Below, piece by piece: positions 23,162 to 31,237 of a stretch of DNA of 32,131 bases. A model generated the notes under the pieces. That model did not search any database. It was given only the letters and a program-made list of their open reading frames with translations, and was not told the origin of the DNA. Both the position numbers and the translations under genes were made by a program. This stretch comes from Phycisphaerae bacterium (GTDB taxonomy: Bacteria; Planctomycetota; Phycisphaerae; Sedimentisphaerales; SG8-4), in the NCBI GenBank assembly GCA_030603035.1, contig JAUVYQ010000011.1, positions 1 through 32,131 of the forward strand, in the 5' to 3' direction. How positions within the stretch are numbered: the first letter of the stretch is position 1; every line of letters starts with the position of its first letter.

Positions 23162-24550
23162 ATGATGCGATTAGTAAGTTGCATTTTTGTGTTGGCCCCG
23201 TTAGAAATCCTTGCCAAAGCCAATAAAAGGGTCATTGGTGTGTTATTTCTAACGGGGTTGGCGGTGGGGGCCTCGTGCATACCAGATGAATCAAGGAAGC
23301 CGCCGGCAAAATCGGTCCACAAAACCGACGTGCTTACGGTTTTTCTAACGGGTAACGAGCTTGGGGCGTTGAAGCCGTGCGGCTGTTCGGGCGGACAGCT
23401 TGGGGGTTTTGACAGACGCCAGGCGGTCTTCAACAGTGTGCCCGGACAAAGAAGGTTGATTGTCGATACGGGCCGGTTTGTAGAAGGGGACAGTGAGCAG
23501 GATTTAATCAAGTTCAATATAGTAATTGAGGCATTTCATCTGCTTAATTATGATTTGGTTAATCTGAGCGAAAAAGATATTGAAATAGCGAAAAATCTTG
23601 GAGTTTTGGGCAATCCCATTGTCGGGTTCATAAGTGCTCACGACCAGGATGGTGAGCGTATATCGGCAAAATTTGCAAACCGGTATTTGCTAAAAGGTGG
23701 ACCTGTGATTGTTACAGTTGCGGCTTTTGACGCAGAATCGGCGCCAATAAAGCAAATCAGTGAACTTTTTACCCAAGAGTCTGACCTGCAAAGGGTTAAT
23801 ATCCTAATACTAAACCGATGTGATGCCGGCATTATTGGTTCTGTTGCGAAGAGTGGGATTGTGGATTGTCTGGTATGTCCGTCTGAATCTGATGAGCCGA
23901 TGGTAATATCTGACCCGAATAAGAGGCCTTTGGTCGTCTCAGTAGGGCGGTATGGTAAGTATGTAGGTAAACTGGAAATAAAACCCTGTGAATCCGCAGA
24001 TAAGCTGAAATTGAGTTTTTCTTCGATACCTGTTATGGAAGATTTGCCGCGGGGGGAATCTCTTGTCGAGTTGTATAAGATTTATCAGCAGCTTGTTAAG
24101 GAGGCCAATCTTCTGGAGAAACACCCGCGTTTTGTTTTGCCGAACGGTTTTGAATATAGCGGCTCGGAATCCTGTAAGCCCTGTCACGAGTACGAATATG
24201 AGAAATGGAGCAATAAACCTCACGCACACGCTTATGTGACGCTTGAGAGGGTCGGCAGCCAGTTCGACCCGGAGTGTGTCGTCTGTCATGTTGTTGGTAT
24301 GGAATACGAAAGCGGCTTTGTTTCGGCGGCGAAAACCGGCTATTTGAAAAATGTCGGCTGCGAGAGCTGCCACGGGCCGGGCTCGGAACACATTAGAACT
24401 CTGGGCAAGGGGAAAACCACCGGGCCGAGGTTGGCCTGCGCTGATTGCCATACGCCTGAGACAAGCGGCGACTATGGCGGAAATGAAGAGCTTTATTTTG
24501 AAAAAATAATTCATTGGAGGGAACCAAATGCCGGCGGCGATGTCAAATAA
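23162..24550 (+). CDS. Lipoprotein with 5'-nucleotidase-like domain and four CxxCH haem motifs
   Basis: A 462-residue predicted exported protein. The N-terminal domain (about 55-315) starts LTVFLTGNELGALKPCGCSG and GGFDRRQAVF, a pattern of UshA-like metallophosphoesterase relatives fused to cytochromes, but the usual metal-binding DxH and NHE motifs are not recognisable, so phosphatase activity is doubtful. The C-terminal domain carries CKPCH (338-342), CVVCH (372-376), CESCH (400-404) and CADCH (426-430), a tetrahaem cytochrome c-554-like module. The lipoprotein signal ends at C39 (LAVGASC). Residues 11-32 of the signal region are encoded by a palindromic insertion; without it the signal reads MMRLVSCIFV-LAVGASC. 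It probably acts in periplasmic electron transfer with the DUF1573 neighbour. Substrate unknown. Confidence 0.85.
   Translation: MMRLVSCIFVLAPLEILAKANKRVIGVLFLTGLAVGASCIPDESRKPPAKSVHKTDVLTVFLTGNELGALKPCGCSGGQLGGFDRRQAVFNSVPGQRRLIVDTGRFVEGDSEQDLIKFNIVIEAFHLLNYDLVNLSEKDIEIAKNLGVLGNPIVGFISAHDQDGERISAKFANRYLLKGGPVIVTVAAFDAESAPIKQISELFTQESDLQRVNILILNRCDAGIIGSVAKSGIVDCLVCPSESDEPMVISDPNKRPLVVSVGRYGKYVGKLEIKPCESADKLKLSFSSIPVMEDLPRGESLVELYKIYQQLVKEANLLEKHPRFVLPNGFEYSGSESCKPCHEYEYEKWSNKPHAHAYVTLERVGSQFDPECVVCHVVGMEYESGFVSAAKTGYLKNVGCESCHGPGSEHIRTLGKGKTTGPRLACADCHTPETSGDYGGNEELYFEKIIHWREPNAGGDVK
23192..23261. mobile_element. Palindromic insertion element with 13-bp inverted ends and TTGG target duplication
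   Basis: CCCCGTTAGAAAT (23196-23208) and ATTTCTAACGGGG (23245-23257) are exact complements 36 nt apart. TTGG occurs directly outside both ends (23192-23195 and 23258-23261). Element plus one TTGG is 66 nt, 22 codons, so the reading frame is preserved. A relative with the same left end lies in gspD. Confidence 0.8.
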
Positions 24551-24577
24551 TAAGGAAAGGACAAAAGTACAAAAATT

Positions 24578-24713
24578 AACCGCAGAGCACGCCGAGAGCG
24601 CCGAGAAAAATTAAGAATAAAAGGAAGAGATAGATTCCCACGTGCGCGGGAATGACAGAATGGATGCACCAATAACATTAAAAAAATCTCCGCGTGCTCC
24701 GCGATCTCTGCGG
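24578..24713. repeat. Inverted pair of CCGCAGAG-family repeats with a central hairpin
   Basis: AACCGCAGAGCACGCCGAGAG (from 24578) faces CGCGTGCTCCGCGATCTCTGCGG (to 24713); the outer 8 bases CCGCAGAG/CTCTGCGG match exactly (24580-24587, 24706-24713). Between them ATTCCC-ACGTGCGC-GGGAAT (24634-24653) forms a hairpin followed by GACAGA, another common dispersed motif. The pair fills the gap between the haem lipoprotein and gspC-like genes. Part of the same family is inside dxr. Confidence 0.65.
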
Positions 24714-24739
24714 AAAAAAAATAAAGGCGGAAGACTAAT

Positions 24740-25702
24740 ATGATAAAGACATTACGAATAACAAGTGTCATAGCAGTGGTTCTGGCTGTTGCTTTTTTTG
24801 CATTTCCCGCGGTTTTTGGTGTTCGCGGCGGACAGAGCGAGGGATTTCTGGATTCCGCCGGCGTGATAGAGAAGTTCAAGAAGCTCAAGGGCCAAAGAAG
24901 CGCAAAGGGCCGAAGCCAGGTATCGCCGCTTGTAAAGCAGGCGGAGGCCTTTGCGTTGTATCTGGATCCGCCGAAGCCGCCGAAGCCGAAAATAAAGGTT
25001 GTAAAGACTGATGATAAGAAGCGGGATACACGCGGACCTGAGGGACCTGTTTCAGCCAAATTTACGCTTATCGGCACCACTTATTATGCGTTACATCCGG
25101 AGCTGTCGCTGGTGTTGATTGACGAGCCGGGCAAGGGCCTGCACTGGGTCAGACAATCCGGCAAGGTGGGCCATTTAATCATTGAGCAGGTAAAAGACGG
25201 GCTTGTAGTTGTTCGAGACCGCCAGAGGACTTTTGAGCTTGTGCCGCAGCGCCCGGTGAAAAGAAGTCTTCTTAAAGGTAAAGGAGCGTCATCCGGCAGA
25301 ACCGGCCCCAGAGCCGCTTCAACGGTGTCAGCCCCCGCTGCTTCTTTTTTGCGAAGCAAAACGGCAGGGGCTACTGCCAGCGTTGCAAGCAGCAGAGCTC
25401 CGCAGATGAGCGTTGAAGAAAGCGCGGCGATGGAAAAACTTATGAGCGAGTTGAAAGCCGTGCGGGACAGTGCGCAATCTGACAAAAGCGGTTCGAAACG
25501 CAGCGATGAAGAAGCCGCGGCGTTGATGGGAAAACTTCTTTCCGACTTTCAAGCTACGCGCATAAGCGCCGAAGAGGCGAAGAGACTGGAGCGTTTAGGT
25601 AAAGAGTTGAAGGACACTACAGAGGACCCGAATCGCCCCCGGAGCCGGAAGATTGAAAAGCCAAAAAGGTCGGAAGAGCCGAACAGCCCACCTGAGAAAT
25701 AA
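24740..25702 (+). CDS. GspC-like inner-membrane component of type II secretion
   Basis: A 320-residue protein with an N-terminal membrane segment (about 7-27) and a homology-region-like beta domain: FTLIGTTYYALHPELSLVLIDEPGKGLHWVRQ, then GHLIIEQVKDGLVVVRDRQRTFEL (about 110-170), which matches the pattern of the GspC HR domain (LxG...S.AlI......Y..G..I.....V..I..d.VvL...G...L). The rest is Lys/Ser/Ala-rich and probably disordered, with a charged C-terminus. In type II secretion GspC links the inner-membrane platform to the secretin GspD, and the gene lies just upstream of gspD. The ATG has AAAGGCGGAAG upstream. The assignment rests on domain pattern plus position; it is longer than enterobacterial GspC (about 270-300). 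Confidence 0.7.
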   Translation: MIKTLRITSVIAVVLAVAFFAFPAVFGVRGGQSEGFLDSAGVIEKFKKLKGQRSAKGRSQVSPLVKQAEAFALYLDPPKPPKPKIKVVKTDDKKRDTRGPEGPVSAKFTLIGTTYYALHPELSLVLIDEPGKGLHWVRQSGKVGHLIIEQVKDGLVVVRDRQRTFELVPQRPVKRSLLKGKGASSGRTGPRAASTVSAPAASFLRSKTAGATASVASSRAPQMSVEESAAMEKLMSELKAVRDSAQSDKSGSKRSDEEAAALMGKLLSDFQATRISAEEAKRLERLGKELKDTTEDPNRPRSRKIEKPKRSEEPNSPPEK

Positions 25703-26025
25703 CGCCTGCCCATTTACTATTTTCCGAAACGACATCTGGGTCCTACATCCAACCAATAGTCAATATTCAATTTGTTCTGGCGGCGGCCTCCGGGGGGTAA
25801 GTCTTCGGCTTTCTGCGATATTTGGATTCTGAAAAATTTGAGTGTAATTGGTCTATGTCCCTTTCGGCCAGATCAATTTCTCTGCGCTTTTGGCGGTTTT
25901 TTCGCCTGAAAGCAGGAACTTTTGGGCGTTTTCTGTGTCTGATTAGTATAGGCCCGTCACCAATTGGTGACGGGTCCGATAAATGCAAAACAATTGAATT
26001 AGAATTCCTCAGGAGGACTAAGTTT
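25703..26025. promoter_or_regulatory. 323-nt leader region upstream of gspD with a perfect 22-bp palindrome
   Basis: CCCGTCACCAA and its exact complement are joined without a gap at 25953-25974. GGCG-GTTTTTT-CGCC lies near 25892. The frame of gspD is open to 25822 but the extra residues are not secretin-like, while AGGAGG at 26011-26016 fixes the start at 26026. Candidates are a terminator or attenuator hairpin, an operator, or a solo palindromic repeat. No clear sigma70 promoter was recognised. Confidence 0.45.
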
Positions 26026-29000
26026 ATGGCAGCGAAACTAAGCTATAACAGGACTTTGGGTTCCCGCAAGGCGGGGTCTTTCGTTTTTATTTTGGCGGCA
26101 ACTCTTTTTCTATGCAGTCCGGCAATTTGCCGGATTTTGGCTGCTGACCCCGTTAGAAATAAGTCGTCAGTGACTTCTAACGGGACTGAGATGGGGGCTA
26201 ATTCTGTGCCGCCGCGATACAGGGTTTTTTCGTTGCGACACATACCAGCCGAGCAGGGCAAGAAGTATCTGGCCGAGGCCAGGATAGGCACGGTTTCGCA
26301 GCTTCCCGGTCTCAATGCGCTTTTAGTAACAGCTCAGCGAGGTGAGCTAATCAAGGCAAGCGCTATTTTGAAGCTTGTTGATGCCAAGGAACCGTTTGTT
26401 ATAAAGGTGCTTTTTCCCGCCTCAGCGGTCGAGAATCTGCCCTCTAACGCGCAGATTGCAGCAAAAGTTGGCAATATATCGATAGGGACCTTCTCTGAGC
26501 CGCCGGTACTTGCTGCAAAGAGCAAGGCCATTATTGATATCCACAATGATGTTGTAATAGCTGTGGCCCCGGCCAGCCAGCTTGCAAAGATTATTGCCGC
26601 TATCGAGCAGCTTCAAAAGGTAAAAGCCAAGGAGGAATTGAGAATTGAGAATGAAGAATTGAGAATTAAGAATTCTAAATTCAAAATTCTAAGTTCTAAA
26701 TCCCCAACCGGCCAGGGCGAGGCAGAAGAGTCCGAGTCAGATGAGCTTTTCGACAGGCTGCTTGGTTCGCTTGCCGAGGCTGAGAAAAGAATGGGCGAAT
26801 CCCGACAAGTCGAGACCGAGCCAAATGAACCGAATGAACCTTCTGTTGGTCCCGAGCAACCGAAGGAGCCGGGCCTTCTTGCTGCTGTTCTCGAAAGACT
26901 TAATGCTCTGGAAGCTGCTGTCAAACAGTCCGTCAAAATACCGGATCAACGGGAACCTGAGCGAACAGAAGAGGATGTGGTGGTCAAGATTGAGAAGCCA
27001 AGTGAAGTGGTTGAGCCGGTATCGAAAGTCCGGTCGTATGAGCCGGAGCTCATTGCCGATGGCAATGAAATGCTTGTGCTGGATTTGCCCGAGAAAATCA
27101 ACATCATTCAGCTGCTTGAGCTGGCGGGTATGTATTTACATCTTGACTATATGTATGACCCGGCCGATGTAGCAGGCTTAAAGGGCGAGGTTACACTCAA
27201 GATTCAAGGAACTGTGAGGGTAAAGGATTTGTACCCTCTGCTTGAATCTGTGTTGAGGTTCAAGGGTTTTGTGATGACTCGCAGGCCTGAGAGCAATCTT
27301 GTAATCGTTGTTCCCCAGACTAAAGCAGCACAACTTGACACTTCTCTGGAGCCGGAGAAGGGCAGGATTGGGGATGTAATCATAACCGGAGTCTTTAAGC
27401 TAAAAGATATAGATACTGCCAGCGCACAAAATCTTTTGAAATCTATGAACCTCGGCGTAAGTATTACGGCGATTCCCGAAGCAGAAACACTTTTCGTAAC
27501 CGGATACGCCTACCGTATGGCACGTATAGAAAAACTTCTGGAGATGTTCGACAAGCCTGGTGAGCCGAGGCAGTTCAGGTCGAGGCAGTTAAAATACACG
27601 ATGGCAACCGCCCTTGCTCCGAAAATCAAGACGCTTGCCGAGCAATTAGGGACTGTATCAATTGCTATTGGCGCACCAACGGCAGCAGCAGCACGGCCCT
27701 CGGCGCCGCCGCCCAGAGGAGAGACGGCAGCCCAGAGAAGGGCCCGAGAGACGAGGGAGGCCACCGCCAGGGCCAGGACCGCCAGAGCCAGGACCACAAC
27801 AGCCGCCAGGCCTGCAGCGGCCAAACCTACTGTGTATCTCGATGCCGACGAAAGAACAAACCGTATCCTGATGATAGGGCTTGCAGAGCAGTTAGCTATT
27901 GTCGATGAGCTGATAGATACTCTTGATGTTGAAAAGCAGGACCTGCGGACTCTGCGATTATACGAAATCCAGCATGTTGATGCCGAGGAGGTGGTGAACA
28001 AGCTGGGAGAACTTGGCATAATTAGCGGTGGGGTATCTGCGAGGGGGCCTACTAGAATAACCCCCAGAACCCCCACCCCCCCCACCAAAGTCAGCAGGCC
28101 TACGCCGCCTGTAACGACCAGGACCGGTACAACAGGAGAAGCTCTTGTAGAAGAGCCGCAAGTGGTGATAATCGAGTCGACGAATTCGCTTTTGGTTAAT
28201 GCAACAACCGAGCAGCACGCCCAGATAGTTACGATTATCGGCTATGTGGACAGCGAGATAGAACAAGGCGTCATCCCCTATGTCATATACCCGCTCGAAA
28301 ACCAGGACCCTGAGGAGCTCGGCACAACCCTGAACAAGCTTGTTATGGAAACCACCACGACACAGGGCAAAGACGCCAAAATCGTAACAACAACCAAGAA
28401 ATTAGAAGAGGACATCTACATTATCCCCGACCCAAAGACTTATTCGCTTATAGTTTACGCCAGTAAAAAGAACCAGCAGTGGATTAGTTCGCTCATCGAG
28501 CAACTCGATGAATATCGCCCCCAGGTCCTGCTCGACGTAACGCTGGTTGAAATCACCAGGAACGATGAGTTCAATTATAACCTCAATCTCATCTCCAGTT
28601 TCCCGGACCTCGTTAATACTTCCGGCGCCGTGAGCGGAACCATAATCGAAGGCCTGGCGAGTTCTGATATTATTAGTAGCCTTGCCTCTTCCGGCAGGAG
28701 CCGGTTCATTGACCTGAAATCCGATGGTGGTACGGGTACCGCTTTTTATGGCGACCAACATATAAATGTTCTCCTGGACCTCGTCCAGAAAAAGAATTAT
28801 GGAAGAATTCTTGCAAGACCCAAGCTTCTTGTTAACGACAATGAGCAAGGAACTATTAAAGCAGAGGAAACAACTTACGTCGTCAGGACGGAATCAAGCA
28901 TAGTACCCGGCACAACCACGGGAACCTCAACCACCGTGGAGAGAACCATTTTTGAAGATTACTCTGCCGGCATAACGCTTGACATTACACCACATATCAG

Positions 29001-29475
29001 TAAAGGTGCCAACCTTCGGCTCATCATAGCATTGACGCGCTCTGATTTTCGCATTACGCAAGAAACTATAGACCTTGGAAAACCACCTGATAGGGTGACC
29101 AGTGATGTTAGCACAGTTGTAACCGTTCCTGATGGTACCACTATAATACTTGGCGGGTTGGAGAGAATCAGTCAGAGCAAGGGTGGAAGCAAGATTCCTC
29201 TGCTCGGGGATATCCCATTCATCGGAGGACTATTTAGAAGCACAGCCAATACGGACAGCCAGAGCAGGCTTTATGTCTTTGTTAAGGCCAATATCTTAAG
29301 GCCCGGCGAAGAAGCTGCCGCAGTTTCCGATATAGAAGTAGTATCAGCAAAGAACCGAGCTGCATTCGAAAAATACGAGAAAGAAATGCAGGATTACGAG
29401 GATTGGCCGGGCATAAAACCGAAACCGATGGACCCGGTAAAAATTCTCGAAGCTGATGAGGAAAGCGGCGGATAA
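26026..29475 (+). CDS. gspD: Type II secretion system secretin GspD, enlarged
   Basis: An outer-membrane secretin of 1149 residues (enterobacterial GspD is about 650-710). The start is the ATG at 26026, 9 nt after AGGAGG. Order: signal peptide (about 16-40); an extra N-terminal domain (about 64-200); a charged, repeat-derived stretch (204-226, EELRIENEELRIKN); a Glu/Pro linker; an STN/N0-like domain (LDLPEKINIIQLLELAGMYL, about 350-430); N1-N3-like domains (FKLKDIDTASAQNLLKSM, LRLYEIQHVDAEEVVNKLGELG, IYPLENQDPEELGTTLNKLV) split by Ala/Arg-rich (about 552-600) and Thr/Pro-rich linkers; and the secretin core with VPDGTTIILGGL and IPLLGDIPFIGGLFRS (1057 onward). A 42-nt palindromic insertion encodes residues 41-54 right after the signal peptide. 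It is followed by gspE and gspF. Confidence 0.93.
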   Translation: MAAKLSYNRTLGSRKAGSFVFILAATLFLCSPAICRILAADPVRNKSSVTSNGTEMGANSVPPRYRVFSLRHIPAEQGKKYLAEARIGTVSQLPGLNALLVTAQRGELIKASAILKLVDAKEPFVIKVLFPASAVENLPSNAQIAAKVGNISIGTFSEPPVLAAKSKAIIDIHNDVVIAVAPASQLAKIIAAIEQLQKVKAKEELRIENEELRIKNSKFKILSSKSPTGQGEAEESESDELFDRLLGSLAEAEKRMGESRQVETEPNEPNEPSVGPEQPKEPGLLAAVLERLNALEAAVKQSVKIPDQREPERTEEDVVVKIEKPSEVVEPVSKVRSYEPELIADGNEMLVLDLPEKINIIQLLELAGMYLHLDYMYDPADVAGLKGEVTLKIQGTVRVKDLYPLLESVLRFKGFVMTRRPESNLVIVVPQTKAAQLDTSLEPEKGRIGDVIITGVFKLKDIDTASAQNLLKSMNLGVSITAIPEAETLFVTGYAYRMARIEKLLEMFDKPGEPRQFRSRQLKYTMATALAPKIKTLAEQLGTVSIAIGAPTAAAARPSAPPPRGETAAQRRARETREATARARTARARTTTAARPAAAKPTVYLDADERTNRILMIGLAEQLAIVDELIDTLDVEKQDLRTLRLYEIQHVDAEEVVNKLGELGIISGGVSARGPTRITPRTPTPPTKVSRPTPPVTTRTGTTGEALVEEPQVVIIESTNSLLVNATTEQHAQIVTIIGYVDSEIEQGVIPYVIYPLENQDPEELGTTLNKLVMETTTTQGKDAKIVTTTKKLEEDIYIIPDPKTYSLIVYASKKNQQWISSLIEQLDEYRPQVLLDVTLVEITRNDEFNYNLNLISSFPDLVNTSGAVSGTIIEGLASSDIISSLASSGRSRFIDLKSDGGTGTAFYGDQHINVLLDLVQKKNYGRILARPKLLVNDNEQGTIKAEETTYVVRTESSIVPGTTTGTSTTVERTIFEDYSAGITLDITPHISKGANLRLIIALTRSDFRITQETIDLGKPPDRVTSDVSTVVTVPDGTTIILGGLERISQSKGGSKIPLLGDIPFIGGLFRSTANTDSQSRLYVFVKANILRPGEEAAAVSDIEVVSAKNRAAFEKYEKEMQDYEDWPGIKPKPMDPVKILEADEESGG
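26118..26134 (+). repeat. Perfect 8-bp inverted repeat in the gspD signal-peptide codons
   Basis: TCCGGCAA-T-TTGCCGGA encodes part of SPAICRI. With the palindromic insertion 14 nt downstream it puts two strong hairpins in the first 160 nt of the message. It may be chance or a small repeat. Confidence 0.45.
26144..26189. mobile_element. Short copy of the palindromic element in gspD, with CTGA target duplication
   Basis: The left end CCCCGTTAGAAAT (26148-26160) is identical to the copy at 23196. The right end TTCTAACGGGA (26175-26185) differs at its last base. CTGA lies directly outside both ends (26144-26147 and 26186-26189). Element plus one CTGA is 42 nt, 14 codons, so the frame is preserved. 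The interior is only about 14 nt and unrelated to that of the longer copy. Confidence 0.75.
26635..26701 (+). repeat. AATTGAGAATTGAGAATGAAG / AATTCTAAATTC repeat inside gspD
   Basis: About 67 nt of tandem units based on GAATTGAGAAT pass into AATTCTAAATTCAAAATTC and AAGTTCTAAATCC. They encode the charged stretch EELRIENEELRIKNSKFKIL. The same style of sequence is intergenic at 4376-4400, 4495-4515 and 31281-31300. It separates the extra N-terminal domain from the linker. Confidence 0.65.
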
Positions 29476-29527
29476 CGAATAGAAAAGACTGGGCGCCAGA
29501 AGCTAAACATTATACGCTAAACGATAT
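29476..29527. repeat. Repeat-like spacer between gspD and gspE
   Basis: GCCAGAAGCTAAACATTATA and CGCTAAACGATAT resemble the CGCTAAATGCTAAGCGCTAA sequence ahead of the gene at 12357. It reaches to the gspE ATG and leaves no Shine-Dalgarno sequence. Confidence 0.45.
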
Positions 29528-31237
29528 ATGAAAGATTTATTGATACAAACTGCTAAGCGGACGGGTTTGGCTGACGCTGAGCAATTGGCCAAATTTCTCG
29601 AAGAAAACAACGAGCAGAATCTGCGGCTTGATGAGCTTTTGCTTGGCTGCCCTTACTTTCCCGAAGATGTGGTTTTGAAGCTCTTTGCCGAGGCGCTTGG
29701 GTTGGAATTTCTGCCGGAAATACCTCCAAACTCCGTGCCTGTCGAATTCATAGAAGCTGTTCCTGCGGCCTACGCTCAGCACCACTATCTTATCGGTATA
29801 AGGACCGAGGGCGATGACGGTGAGCTTACCGTGGTTCTGTCCAGGCCGTTGGATGCAAATGCTCTGGATAATGTTTCGAAGATGACCGGCCTGCCCGTCA
29901 GGGCGGCAATATCTACGCGTGCTGCCATTACCTCTGTAATAGATGTTGCCTACGAGCAGAGGACGACGGTCATCGAGGAGGTGGCCGAAGAGCTTGATTC
30001 GCAAAATCTCGACCAGCTTATTGATGAAGTGTCGGCGTCGGACGACCTGCTTGACGTTGTGAATCGTCCGCCGGTTATCAGATTGGTCAATGATATTCTT
30101 TTTCGTGCTTTGCAGTTAAGGGCCAGTGACATTCACGTTCACCCTTACGAGACAAAGATTCAGATTCGCTATCGTATCGACGGGATTTTGTATGACACTC
30201 TGAGTTTGAACAGGAACGTTCTGCCGTTGATTATCTCTCGTATCAAGGTTATGGCGGGTATGGATATTGCCGAGCGCCGGCTTCCACAAGATGGCAGATG
30301 CAGTGTTCGTCTCGGCCAGCGTGAAGTTGATTTGCGTATCAGCACCGTTCCGACCAGCTTCGGCGAACGCAGTGTCCTGCGACTTCTGGATAAAAGCACC
30401 GCCCTGTTCGGATTGGACGAGCTGGGACTTTGGAAAGAGGATTTGAAGAAATTTGATGCTTTGCTGACCCGCTCTCACGGGGTTATTTTCGTAACGGGCC
30501 CGACTGGCAGCGGAAAAAGCACCACCCTTTATGCCTGCCTTAACAGGATTAATTCAGCCGAGAAAAATGTTATAACCATAGAAGACCCGATAGAATATCA
30601 GCTCGAAGGTATCAGCCAGATTCAGGTTGCCAGCAAGAAAGGGATGACTTTCGCCACGTCACTTCGTCACGTGCTGCGTCAGGACCCGGATGTTATAATG
30701 GTCGGTGAAGTTCGAGACATCGAGACCGCTCGTATGGCGATACAATCTTCGCTGACGGGGCATCTGGTTTTCAGCACGCTGCATACGAACGACTCGGCTG
30801 GAGCGGTGAGCCGGCTTCTGGATTTGGGTGTCGAGCCGTATCTGGTAAGTTCGTCCTTGATTGCCATAATAGCTCAACGATTAGTACGAAAGGTGTGCCC
30901 GGATTGCAGGAAGGTTGCCGAGCCTACGCCTCACGAATTGAGAGAGCTTGGTCTCGGTGAGGCAGCGGCTGACAGCGGCGGAAAGTTCTTTGTCGGAGAA
31001 GGGTGTGAAAAATGTTTTCAGACCGGCTTTCGCGGCCGAACCGGTATTTACGAAATGATGCTGATTAGTGAAGAAGTCCAGAACCTGATATACAAAAGGG
31101 AGACTGCCGGCACAATAAAGAAGGTTGCCCTTGATGCGGGGATGCGGACCCTGCGAATGGACGGGGCGCGAAAGGTTCTTGTCGGGATAACAACTATAGC
31201 TGAAGTATCGAGAGTAACACAGGCGGACGTAATGTAA
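29528..31237 (+). CDS. gspE: Type II secretion system ATPase GspE
   Basis: A 569-residue cytoplasmic secretion ATPase that powers pseudopilus assembly. Seen: the N-terminal GspE/PilB N1-type domain (LFAEALGLEFLPE, about 55-70), N2 with ASDIHVHPYETKIQIRYRIDG, Walker A GPTGSGKST (324-332), the Asp box ITIEDPIEYQLEGI, Walker B DPDVIMVGEVRD (386-397), the His box SLTGHLVFSTLHTNDSAGA, and a zinc motif CPDC...CEKC near residues 455-500. Length and order are typical of the family. The ATG at 29528 follows 52 nt of repeat-like DNA after gspD and has no Shine-Dalgarno sequence; homology supports this start. PilB is the main alternative, but the gspC-D-E-F order favours type II secretion. Confidence 0.95.
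   Translation: MKDLLIQTAKRTGLADAEQLAKFLEENNEQNLRLDELLLGCPYFPEDVVLKLFAEALGLEFLPEIPPNSVPVEFIEAVPAAYAQHHYLIGIRTEGDDGELTVVLSRPLDANALDNVSKMTGLPVRAAISTRAAITSVIDVAYEQRTTVIEEVAEELDSQNLDQLIDEVSASDDLLDVVNRPPVIRLVNDILFRALQLRASDIHVHPYETKIQIRYRIDGILYDTLSLNRNVLPLIISRIKVMAGMDIAERRLPQDGRCSVRLGQREVDLRISTVPTSFGERSVLRLLDKSTALFGLDELGLWKEDLKKFDALLTRSHGVIFVTGPTGSGKSTTLYACLNRINSAEKNVITIEDPIEYQLEGISQIQVASKKGMTFATSLRHVLRQDPDVIMVGEVRDIETARMAIQSSLTGHLVFSTLHTNDSAGAVSRLLDLGVEPYLVSSSLIAIIAQRLVRKVCPDCRKVAEPTPHELRELGLGEAAADSGGKFFVGEGCEKCFQTGFRGRTGIYEMMLISEEVQNLIYKRETAGTIKKVALDAGMRTLRMDGARKVLVGITTIAEVSRVTQADVM

Noticed and set aside
23342..23352. A second TTTCTAACGGG downstream in the haem lipoprotein gene
   Set aside because: It matches the right end of the palindromic element, but no left end lies nearby and the encoded FLTGNELG is a conserved part of the domain, so chance is likelier.
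25822..26025. Upstream extension of gspD
   Set aside because: The extra residues cross a 22-bp palindrome and precede the signal peptide; AGGAGG just before ATG 26026 is decisive.
27510..28088. 192-codon minus-strand frame opposite gspD
   Set aside because: Antisense of the Ala/Arg-rich linker, which yields long Ala/Val/Leu runs; gspD frame is continuous and conserved.
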